Positions 1-10,400 of a stretch of 11,544 nucleotides of DNA are shown piece after piece. This stretch comes from Phoronis ovalis (taxonomy: Eukaryota > Phoronida > Phoronidae): positions 1-11,544 of the forward strand of contig JAOXYB010052345.1 of the NCBI GenBank assembly GCA_028565635.1, in the 5' to 3' direction. The translations under genes were made by a program, and so were the position numbers. The notes under the pieces are model-generated. The model ran no database searches and was not told the DNA's origin. It saw only the letters and a list, made by a program, of their open reading frames with translations. The first letter of the stretch is position 1; every line of letters begins with the position of its first letter.

Positions 1-1032
1 TCCTTTATTATTAACAATGAAAAATAGTGGAATGTGGTGGAAAACGACAAAACAAATATTTACTTATTTTATTTTCTTGTTTTTATATGTTGATCCCTGC
101 TTAACTTTAATTAGAATTGTACCAATTTCGTCATGTATTCCCGGTTAATTTTTTCTAAGCTAGATCTAGTTGTAAGCACCTTTTTAGTTGGTCCATTGTT
201 GTAGGTTCATGGTGTTTGGATACGTTATTGTTCAGGAAACCCTATACATTCTCAAAAGTTCAAGTATGGGGAATTTTCTTTTTTAAAAAGCTAGTTTGGC
301 AAATTGTCAGAGCATCAGTTTTGCGTGAGTCCACTGTTATGTACAGGTGCACCATATTGACGAACAAGTTTTCGTTGAGCAGTTAGTCCGTTTTCTTTTA
401 CGCAACGTAATGATGGCATTTTGATAACATTGACTTCTTACACTAGATTTTTGCTGCAACACCATTACTTTTTTCCTTTTCTCGCAATAAAACATTATGA
501 GCGTAAGCACACCCTGTTACTTTCCATTTTGAAATTGAAAAATCTAGCCCAGAATAAACGTGTCATAGAATATCAAGCGCTAACACTTTTAGATATATGC
601 AATCCTTATAGTAAGAACAAAATGAGGGTTTAGTAGTATCATTATATGTAGACACCCATACAACTTGAAATTTGTTTCGGACAACTATATTTTCATTTCC
701 ATTTTTGAAGTTAGTTTTAAATTATTAATAGACAGAACAAATCTTCTGAATTTATCCGGCCACATGGTATTCTGTTCGCAGGAACTACCAGTTCGTTGTT
801 CTTTTTTTCAAAAATAGCAATTTTTAAAATTTTCAAAATCATAGTTATCAGGTAAAATACTGATACAAATACATACAATGTGTTCAGGTTTTTGGCAGAG
901 AATTTACATTTTTGTAACAAAAAAAACCAGTGGTCTAATTATTTGGGCGTATGAACTGATAGAGGTAATACGTTATGTTAAGTTTTCATATTGCATATTG
1001 TAATTATGTATTTGTTTTGATTATCCGTTTTT

Positions 1033-1043
1033 GGGGGGGGGGG
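1033..1043 (+). repeat. G11 homopolymer run
   Basis: Eleven consecutive G residues stand out in an otherwise T-rich stretch. It is a simple-sequence tract, length-variable by nature, and prone to sequencing and assembly error. Confidence 0.9.
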
Positions 1044-1269
1044 TTTTCAAGCATAGATTGTATCGAAATCATTGATAAATATATTTCATTCAGTTTTAGA
1101 TTTCTGAATAAACATCTTTTAAAAGGCAACCAAATATTCTCAGCTTCTTTTTAAAAAAATTCATTTTATTCTATTGATTTATATTGCACAGGACACTATT
1201 TAGTAAGGTAGTTGGCAGTTTCCCGTTTGTTTGTTATACGTTTTCTTCCTTTCTTCTGTTCTTCTTTCC

Positions 1270-1340
1270 AATCTTCAGCTAGCTATATATAACTCGAAAA
1301 CGGTCTGAGTTACAGGTACGGTACTTGAGATGTGGCCTCT
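1270..1340 (+). repeat. Degenerate dispersed repeat, copy 1
   Basis: A pyrimidine-rich lead (from about 1240) is followed by TCAGCTAGCTATATATAAC, then AACTCGAAAACGGTCTGAGT, TACAGG and GATGTGGCCTCT. The same order of blocks recurs near 1826-1890 with roughly two thirds identity by eye. After it, 1380-1620 holds scattered AGGTCA/GGTCAT-type hexamers. This looks like an old non-coding mobile or satellite-derived repeat; its class was not recognised. Confidence 0.5.
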
Positions 1341-1825
1341 CTGGGTAGGTTATTGGTGACTTTGATGTTAGCATCCATCGGGTTACATTCGGATCATTTG
1401 GGTGACCTCTAAGTTTATTTCGGAACTAAAAGATCATATTTTTAAGCTTTGGTATCCATTAATTTTAGCGGAAATATGCCGTACATGTACCTTGAGATCG
1501 GTTAGAGTAGAAAAAGTTTATCTTAAGGTCAAAAGTCATCTGGGGGTCAAGAGATAAAAATCTCAAAAATTGAGTTCTTATGATATTTAGAGGTCATCCA
1601 GAGGTTGTGAGATCAATCAGGTGTTAAAAAGCTCAATAAACTGAATTATTCCTGTTGCAATTTTTTTTTGTTGTTCAATCAGTTGTTTACTAAGGTTGTC
1701 ATGTTTATGTTCTGGCTAGACGCATTTATTTTTTCCACACTCCTTTTATTAAATAGGAGTTCTGCTTTAGGCAGCAAACATATTGATATTGTTTTCCTTG
1801 TTTTTAATTTCCTCTTTTTTTCTAA

Positions 1826-1890
1826 TTTTCAGTAAGCTGTATCTCAAAAACAATTAGATATACAGAAAGATATTTGGTGTAGCCTATAAG
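1826..1890 (+). repeat. Degenerate dispersed repeat, copy 2
   Basis: A pyrimidine-rich lead, TTTTCAGTAAGCTGTATCTC, then AAAAACAATTAGATATACAG and ATTTGGTGTAGCCTATAAG parallel the blocks of the copy near 1270-1340 in the same order and orientation. A weaker third resemblance (pyrimidine tract, then ATGCCATATCTCGCAGAC) occurs around 2560-2610. No coding capacity is seen. Confidence 0.5.
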
Positions 1891-3450
1891 AGATAAAAAA
1901 TGTGAAATACAGCCATCCTCGCCTTTCCTAAAAGGCTAACTAGTTTTCTACTATGTTTACTTTTACTAGTTTCTTGCATGGGTGTTTTTGCCACTAAGAA
2001 AACACGCACTTGAAAACAATTATCTTAAAGCGCCGTTAATTATTTCTAAGAATATAGATCGAGAGGTCAATGGGAACAAGGATATTCCAAGTATAGATGA
2101 CACATGACTAGGTTCCACTTAAATAAATTAATTACTACCTGGGACTACAATAGCTTAAATTTTTATTGAAAACAGATAGTAACAGTCAGATACATATTTA
2201 TGTACTTTTATGCGCATGCACGTGTTCAAGGAATAGTACAAGAAATTGTATTCAGCGTTTATAGCGTTTATAGTAGCATATACATATTTTATTCGTTTCA
2301 TGATCGAAAGAGTCGAATTTTCGCAATAAGAAAAGATAAAGCATCATATAAACACCTACATCAAAGTGAAAACGAGGTACAGACCTATAATGCAATAGTC
2401 AGTTTCATCCAGAAGACAGTTATTATAAATATTCAATTCTTTGTTCATTATAAAACAAAACGTAGTTAAAGTATAGTTCACCTTTTCTGTGCCAAATTTT
2501 GCAAAAATTGTATATTTTTCAGTGAGTCAGCTTAGTTTTTGATTTTGTACATTTTGGTATTTTTTCTTTTACTTTTCAACATGCCATATCTCGCAGACAA
2601 GTGAGTTTTATTATATATCATGTTCAAAACATTTTTTGGTAAGCAACTTTTCAAAAAATTATAATTTTATCAGCCTTTTTTATTTAACTAACCGAAATTA
2701 AAGGCGCCTGTTTGACACTGAGATGAGAACCTTTTTTCTGTTGATTTTCTAAACCCATACAGTCTAAAGTTTATTTAACACTGTTTTCTAAAATCCCTTT
2801 TACGGCGAAGATGTCTGGCAAAATTCTTTCATAAAGGGAAGGGAAAGGAATCGATTTCTGCGGCATTTTTCAAAATAGCTAACATTTGTAATTGTGTCAG
2901 TTTTGTTAATCATTTTTTACAATGCTGTACTATGGTTTTCCTATGATATTTCTTGTAAAACACGTAGTGGCTACTTATCATTTTGTGATTTCCACTTGCA
3001 ATTGAAATTGAAGCTGCTGTTTAACATAATCGTGTTTATTGTATTTTTGGTTCTTTCTGCTGATGTAGTTTCTCTTTTGATTTGTGGTTTAATACGGGAC
3101 TGTCTTGGTTGTAAAAAGTTATAAGGTTTACTTTTGTGGCACTTATTGTATATCCAAAGATGTCGTTGGATCTCCGTGATGGCTGTTACGTCATTATTCT
3201 ATATCTACTTGTGGAAATGTATTCAAAATACTTCCAGTGTCTATATATGTTTAATCAAAGTATTGATTCAACACTGATGATTAATGATAGACAAAAACCG
3301 TGGGGATGCCTTGTACAGCACAATGTCATTTACATCCATGACAATTCTGCACAAGATATCAACAAGGTATGCATCAGTGGCAGAATGTCATATAATTTTG
3401 CTTGACAAATTAGCAAAAAAAAAGAGAAGTAAAATAACAATATAATTATG

Positions 3451-3456
3451 TTTATT
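3451..3456 (-). promoter_or_regulatory. Alternative polyadenylation signal AATAAA
   Basis: A canonical AATAAA on the minus strand about 810 bases after the stop codon. It is the distal alternative to the ATTAAA nearer the gene and would give a longer 3' UTR that includes the 22-bp palindrome. The hexamer is common by chance in this composition. Confidence 0.2.
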
Positions 3457-3679
3457 ACTATTCAGAAAATACATTCTTATAACTATTTTTATTTTTAACA
3501 AAATTTAATAATGAAATGAAAAGCGTCTTCGACGAGGTACATGTTCAAGCTGCAAAATGGTCATATTGTTTCATTTAGAAAGGACAAAAGGTTAACATGG
3601 AGATAAATAAAAAAATATTACTGACAGGACATCTAAAATACGTATCAATAGCAAGAGAAAACTTAATACATCCCGGGGA

Positions 3680-3701
3680 ATATCCCATATATATGGGATA
3701 T
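3680..3701. repeat. 22-bp perfect palindrome
   Basis: The sequence reads the same on both strands, with TATCCC on the left, alternating AT in the centre and GGGATA on the right. A further run of TATATA follows to about 3719. It lies downstream of the minus-strand gene. It may be an AT-rich cruciform-prone repeat; no function is claimed. Confidence 0.8.
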
Positions 3702-4006
3702 AAATATACATATATATGGAATTTCATGCCCCTTTAAAATAAATCGTTAATCATTCATTACGTTTGGTTATTAGTCTGATGTTCGAATATTTTTTTTTCC
3801 TGTCGAATTCGAGATAACTCTTTTTCCTTCCTGCAGTTGAATTTGCGCGAACCTATGCTAATGCAGGGTATGTTTTTGCTACAGTTGACTAAAGACCACG
3901 TGGTGGGATATCGAAAAACACAGTTGCCAGTGCCCTCTATCGCTCTCCGAGAAAAAAAACTTGAATCCTATCAGTTGTCGGTTTAAACGGTTTCATTGAA
4001 GATTTC

Positions 4007-4012
4007 TTTAAT
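4007..4012 (-). promoter_or_regulatory. Candidate polyadenylation signal ATTAAA
   Basis: This is the first good polyadenylation hexamer found downstream of the stop codon on the minus strand, about 254 bases beyond it, giving a plausible short 3' UTR. No AATAAA is seen between the stop and this point. A canonical AATAAA occurs further on at 3456-3451. In AT-rich DNA such hexamers arise by chance, so this is only a candidate. Confidence 0.3.
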
Positions 4013-4265
4013 GTTTTGTGAAAATTGCGCCCTGTTTCCAAAAAGTAATCACCATATGTCCATCACAGAAAGAAAAAGCAGAAAAAATGGAAAACGTCCC
4101 TAAATAATACAATGTATGTTGTTAGTCTGCTGTATTATATCATATGATCATAAACAGAATACTTAGTTTGTTAATTCATTCCACACAAGAGAAAGTCCAT
4201 CCTAAAATGTCCTCTCAATAATGTATTTCATATTTCATGTCACTGTATACGTGCCTAAGGAACGG

Positions 4266-4418
4266 TTAATAATAAGGGAGTACGTCATTCCGTCCGAACA
4301 TCACGCAGCCACACCGCTCGACTTTGACATGTGGTATATCGAGCTGTTTTCGTTCATTTTGTTCATCTTCATACAAAATAGACATAGAGCTCAAACTGGT
4401 AGGTTGACAGGTGAATCG
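4266..4418 (-). CDS. Exon G: C-terminal cystine-knot exon with CGC, and stop
   Basis: The 153-base terminal exon is entered in phase 0 after TTTTATCATTTTAG and ends in TAA at 4268-4266. It encodes RFTCQPTSLSSMSILYEDEQ, then NERKQLDIPHVKVERCGC and a 12-residue tail. 'C-x-P-T-x-L-S-x-(I/M)-S-(I/M)-L-Y' and '(M/H)-V-x-V-E-x-C-G-C' are the classical end of TGF-beta family ligands. Residue three is Thr where the family has the interchain-disulfide cysteine. Family members usually stop zero to two residues after C-x-C; here VMFG...YY follows. Plus-strand and other-frame open readings over 4221-4557 are shadows of this exon and its flank. Confidence 0.93.
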   Translation of the reverse strand, partial: RFTCQPTSLSSMSILYEDEQNERKQLDIPHVKVERCGCVMFGRNDVLPYY

Positions 4419-7400
4419 CTAAAATGATAAAATAGATCAGTTCTTTATAATCAGGTGAAGTCACATGCAGATGAGAAACGGCTGTTCTTGCAGAAACACG
4501 ACTTTCCAATATTACACTTATTTTGAATTGTGTCAGAGCGCAGGTGAACCTTGCCATTTATTGCCAGTTTAGATGCAACATTTTATTTGGTCAAATGTTT
4601 TGTACAAAAAGTCGTTGTTCCTTGGCACACTAAGCAGATACTACTCTGCTATATGACTATATGACTCTGTTTCGCACGTTGCGTTTTACACTTTTAGGGT
4701 GGGAGTTTGTTTTCGTTCGTGAACGAGATTGTTAGAATTATTGGATAAATCTTGAAAAAGGAAAAAATTGTCCCTATTTTTAATATTGATTGACGCAACA
4801 AATCGGTGCTGTAACCTTCAATATGCTAATTTTGCAGTCATTTAATTACCTCGTGCGGAATAGCCACAGGTGGCGGAAACGTATTTGTGCAAGTGCCAAT
4901 ACAACGCAATGTATTAAATCCTCTGGGATTAATTACATTCAGGTTTGGATCTAAAAAAGACAATTAGTAACTATTCAAAACTTTGGAAGTGCCAACAGTT
5001 TACGACAGTGAAAATCAGCAGCAATACCCTCGGACAGTGGTGCATAGCATCAGTTTAAACACGGATTTCTTCGCATCTAATTAATATTCAATGTCTGAGA
5101 TCCATTTTTTGAATTGACAATTTGTTCAATTCCAGTGAATTTTTATAATTACTCCTGTTAAATACGTTAATTATTGCTACGTTCTGTTTAAATAGACAAT
5201 TACGTACGTTCTTGGATGATTTAACTAAAAATGGATAACTACGACTGTCACCAGAGACTGTTGTTGGCTATTTTCACTATGGAGATAGGTATTCTGTTGT
5301 GTTTGAAGGTAATATATATTGCCACACTAAGCTAGCTAAGGGATCAAAGGAAGTGCTGACATTTCTACAATGTACTTCATATTATATTCAAACATAAGGA
5401 ATCTCTATTTCAAAAGCGAAAAATTATCACAAAACACTATATGCCACCTTTACAGAATACAAAAGGGATGAATGTATCAAAATAAGCAGTATAGCTGCGG
5501 TGTATACACTAAATTCAGCATACATCAACCATATACCTGGTATCCCACATATAATGTTCATAATGTAATAATATGCATTTTTAATTTTCTTCATTTTTCA
5601 TCTTTTGATTGGCGGTGGGGAGCAATTTTATTTTAAATGGGTGTAATTGTGCTTATAATGGCAGAAGACAGAGTTCGAAAATGCATATTTTTGATCAAAA
5701 TCTGATGAGGTTCTTTTGTGTATGGGAACCCTGCAAAATGCTGGGTCCAGTTGCACATTGTCTCACCAGGTGGCCTACAATCGGTTATAGAAGAAGTATT
5801 GGTATTGGAATTAAGTGTAGATTAGATATATAAGTATCTTGAATTCTCGAAAAAAATCATCGGAACGTCAGGTAAAATATGATAAAATGATTTATTAACC
5901 TGGAAACTGAATGTGTACTGACACCATATGGTTGATTTTATTTTTGTAAATGAAACACAACAAATAAATTACTATTAATAAATGTGATTTCCATATGCAT
6001 CGTTAACTTACCACTAAGGTCGACAAAAATATGCTGTCCGTAACACGCATTGCTCTCAGATGCCTGTCGTCTTAGTCTCTTTGCGGGAGATGTTGACACA
6101 GTGATGATATCAAGCTTGGGATGTGTGAGAGTCGAGGGAGTACTTGTAGTCTCTGTAGAAAAGGTATATACGATGAAATGAAATGCGTGTTATGAATATG
6201 ATCTCTCTTACCTCTTAAATGCTGCACTTTTATGTTATAACGATAGTACAACACAATTAAGGTCCACGCCTGATTTGTGACAGAAAACACTGAGAAATTA
6301 GTATCCAGAAATTAGTATTTTTATGCTGTTGCAGTATCTTATGATATTGTAAAATACAGAATGTAAATATCATACAAACCTACTACAAAGCCATTACTTG
6401 TCTACCCCTTAACCGTGAGATTTCTTAATAATTATCTGTTATTAATCGATGTAATATGTAACTTTTAACATAAAATTGATATCTTTCGAAAGAGTGTCTG
6501 CAAAATATTGACAATTTTTAAACACAAGTAAACAATTTAAAGTGCATCGCAAAGATATCTATAAACGTGTACCTTGACAAGTTGGACTACGAAATACGTG
6601 AGAGGCGTTTAAAACATTGAAGAGATTGTCCTCAACTGACACTTTAATGCCATGGTTAGAATTACTATCTGCTACCCAGTCTTGGACAGTTGACTTTAAA
6701 TCAACAAAAATCCAACGATCCTTACTGTGCATAACTGATGAATCTAGCAACTGTGTTTGATCTGAAAACACAAATATTCTAAATAAATCATAATTTATAC
6801 AAATACGTAACAAAGTAACTAAGTTACAAACACAACTTTCAACGGCATCACGGCAGAATCGTCAGTGTTGGCGACCTCTGGTGGAGGCGGAAAACGTAAC
6901 AGCTCGTATCCTTGTCTCAGTCTTCGTTGATGGATAGTTTATATCAGCTTATGTAGATGGATACCTTGCGATTACTTTATCTAGTTAACTTCCTCAGGTA
7001 GCACTTTGGCTTGCTCGAGATCCATGCATGTTCAACAACATCAGAGTTGATATTATCTCAGGCGAGCACACATGGTCAAGTTTGGGGGGAGTACCAATTA
7101 AGGCGTATTCTCGCGTAATAAATGCTATTCTGTAGATGTTCATGAAATCTAGAACACTAGACTAGTTTTCCAAACATAGCAAGCTGTTTCAAAGCTCTGT
7201 CAACACTTGTGTTAGTGAAAAGCATTCGCACTCTAAATACACATTATCGTGATTAACGGTTTCGGTCAAATGTAACTACTGTTCAGATATAGCAATTATG
7301 TACAATCTGCTATTAGGTGAAATGTTGAAATTTACCAAGCACGAACAATACACAAAGAAACGTTGAAAAATAAGATAAAGACTCGAAACTCACAGTTGTT

Positions 7401-10400
7401 AAACTTTTCTGACGTAATCTGATATACTTTCACTCTTAGTTTATGTCCAAGCTGTGCTGTAGCCTCTGAAAATGCTCCGTATGGCAAACCTGAACATCAC
7501 AAACGTAAACATATCATTACACACTCTATACAAAATAGCTGGCTGTATCACAGTTTAAAGCAGGCTGTGTAATAAGTAAACAGTTTCAAGTGTGACAAAG
7601 GAAATGGGAAAACTATAATCCTGACCATGCAAGCACGCTTTTTGCTGAAAATACTCGTTTCTATTTATAGTAAGGGCTTTTTGTGGTTTCTAAGCACTTT
7701 TCCAGTGATATCACTTGTTGATTACAGGTAATACTTTCAAGGAGTTTGTACGTTTTATTTATCACAGTGAAAAATGTTACTATGCTAAGACATATAAATC
7801 GAAACAACACAGTAACATTTATTAATTTACACTCAAAACAGCAATGATTATTTTAACCCGCGCGTGCTTACGCATGGAATAAGCAAGTAGCACTGTCCAA
7901 AAGTAACTGAAATCTTAAAATGTTCTGGTCCTCTTCCATGACTACGTGCAAGTTGCATACCGTAGAAGCAGGATATAATTTCGGTACTTCCTCCATAAGA
8001 ACAACACGAAAATTATTATTTTACTTTTATACTATTAATCTTTTCTTCTTGGAAATGCTTCAAAGATTTATGATCATTTATTAATAATATTTTTCGTGTT
8101 GTTCTTATGGAGGAATTCCCAGGATATTTCCTTCTTATTCTCCTGATAACCACCGTATATGCCTGACACGTGTGTGTACTGCACTACAAAATCATCAATA
8201 TGGATGGTGGGATAATAGAAATATGTCTATTTTCTGACAACATTATCAACCTACCTGGGTCACTTATAACTCCTTCTCCAGGCTGCAGCCGATTTTTGTA
8301 CAAAGACAACCTTGCTGTTAGTATCTTGCTGCTGTCCCAGTTTCCACTTGTAATGTCAAACCAAAATTGCATTCTTTCCGAATGTTCCTTATTGATATCT
8401 GAAATGGCACCTAAATTTAGGGAAAAAATAGTACTAATCTAATCTTTCATGTTAGATAACGAGTTACACAAAGTTGTTCTAAAATATTAGTATACATATT
8501 TTTTTTTACTATAGATTCTTTGATCGAGGTGCACCAAAACAGAATTCTATAGTACGCTTACTCTCTCTGTGTCCTTTTACTCACATCACACATGCGCAGA
8601 ATGCATAAACAGTCATTAATACGATCCTAATATGACGCAAGCTATCCACATGTTATAAATATATGATATATATTTCCGCATTCTTGTGCCGTGTTAGTTT
8701 CTGGTTTATTTACTTTAACATATTACAACGAGATCACCTAGTAATCAACTGGGCAACGCTGTTTTTTTTTTGTAACTGACATCTCAGTTTCTAACTGCTG
8801 CCAAGTTCCAGGAAATATTTTGTTACGTACACTTATATTTTATATAGCTTATCAAATGTTTTATATTAGTCCCTGTTTTATATTAGGTACACTTGGACCG
8901 CGGTCCCACTGAGTATTTAAGTTTGACTGCAGGAGCTGTAAGATAAATATATTAATATTGTCTTAACGTCCTGCTTTCTATACAAAACGAAGCTTCTAAT
9001 AATTTGTAAACAATAAAAGTATGGGATGCCGGATGATTATTGTAAAAATAATCGATTTTTAAATGTTTCCTGAATGCATTAGGATTGATAAACATTGTCT
9101 TTAATTAATTTTATTTCTCCACTTGAACCTGTGTAAGCATCTGGTTTCTAGAAAGTGTCGGTAATAAAGGAATCTGAACCATTAATACCCGTGTGGCGAG
9201 TAAGTTGGCCGATTGAACACACTACCTCTTCACTAGGAGTAAATATACTAGACTAGTTGTACGTATTTGTTCATTTGATTTATACCGTGAAAACAGAAAT
9301 GGGGGGATATATAAAAATATTTTAAAACAATATGGGGAATGAATAAGTTCAATCTTCACAACATACTTTATAGAATTAGAATGCCTTCTAGTATAATTAT
9401 TAATAACATGTCATCAACTCCTCATAAAAAGCTACTGTTACAACATCGTTTAATTTAGCAAGCCGTTGTGCTATTAGAAATACTTGAAATATATCTATTA
9501 CCAATAATTTGCTATCCCGTTTTTGCTCTAGTATAGTGTTTTGTATTCTTTTATATTCCCAAAATTATAGCGGAGTTTCCTTTATTAACACGTGTGGGGC
9601 GAATAGAGAGATACCTTTATAAGTGATTGTTGTTGAAATGCCCAGCTAGATCAGAGTTATAGGTGCTGGTTTGATTCTAGCAAATTTAAAAGTTTAATGG
9701 ATATATTTTCGATAATATTTATATATATATATATCGATTGCTTGTAATGTAACAATTTATTAATATACTTCTTACTTTAACAGTAACACCCCTATAAATA
9801 ATTTTTATTTGTAACTTTACAAACAACAACTTTCTATTTATGTCTGAAGACCTACGTGCATTCTTATGATACTGATGAGCAAAATACTCACGATGGACTG
9901 CGGCCTTACATATAATAGCATTAGAACACTACAAAAAGTAAATGCAATACTACAGAATTAAAATCGAAAAATATTTTTTTACCCAAAATTGCTATATTCA
10001 AAAAATTCAAACATGTACATTATCACTCTAAATGCCGTTTTGACTCTTCTGATTTAATATTTTCCAAAAAAAAAAAATTGAATAGCTGTTTAAGAAGCTA
10101 AAAAGGTAGTTTATACTTATTTTGACTAACTGTATACTGGTTTTATGCAGCAACGAACTGGTTCTAACCGGATGAGCATCGTAAAAAGCTCAACAGAATT
10201 ATAAAACAAAACAGAGTATTTTTAGTTTTACTGAATATTGAGATCCATGATCAGAGCAGTCACCCTGAATATAATTTGACGCTATTTCTACCTTGGATTT
10301 CGTTGTTTATTTTTCGTTCTCATATACGATTCCTTTGAGGTATCTTGTTAGACACATATGACGCCTGTCAAGGCATTGACAAACCGTGCTACGAGGCATG

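Larger units (their letters stand above)
1..4265. other. Gene-poor flank downstream of the Lefty-like gene
   Basis: No exon on either strand could be supported. Open frames of 62-90 codons (for example near 2200, 2894 and 3136 on the plus strand) lack recognisable family patterns, and most lack credible flanking splice sites. The stretch holds the dispersed repeat copies, scattered GGTCA-type hexamers at about 1380-1620, the G11 run, the 22-bp palindrome and the candidate polyadenylation signals. A slightly GC-richer patch at 3830-3960 contains the palindrome ACCACGTGGT (3895-3904) and a CTCF-like core (3929-3939). Confidence 0.6.

Noticed and set aside
2894-3124. Plus-strand 76-codon hydrophobic frame
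   Set aside because: T-rich DNA yields Leu/Phe/Ile/Val-rich frames by composition. There is no ATG near its start and no splice context.
3136-3405. Plus-strand 89-codon open frame with a possible donor AAG|GTATGC near 3366
   Set aside because: The acceptor is unclear, no domain pattern is visible, and open frames of this size occur by chance. It is kept only as a weak possibility.
4221-4427. Plus-strand open frame of 68 codons with hydrophobic stretch
   Set aside because: It is antisense to exon G and its higher GC content comes from that exon. No family pattern is seen.
5609-5833. Plus-strand 74-codon open frame, and cysteine-containing minus-strand readings in the same stretch tested as a missing knot exon
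   Set aside because: The minus-strand readings hit stops or lack the C-x-G-x-C pattern. Exons E and F join directly in phase. The plus frame has no recognisable domain.
6072-6290. Minus-strand open frame of 72 codons
   Set aside because: It overlaps exon E in a different frame; the frame with RLRR and the knot cysteine is the coding one.
8170-8442. Plus-strand open frame of 90 codons
   Set aside because: It is antisense to exon B, whose minus-strand reading has the propeptide motifs and splice sites.
8908-8944. Minus-strand segment CTCCTGCAG...ACCGCG with an acceptor-like TTATCTTACAG
   Set aside because: The donor is weak, the segment is only 37 bases, and exons A and B join without it.
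9892-9928. Minus-strand 37-base micro-exon with good acceptor (TTTACTTTTTGTAG) and donor (GTGAGT), open in phase 0 to 1, reading CSNAIICKAVH
   Set aside because: Exon A ends in phase 1 and its TDTARRIQTFKAS end already supplies the propeptide stretch that would be encoded here. In the phase imposed by exon A this segment meets a stop.
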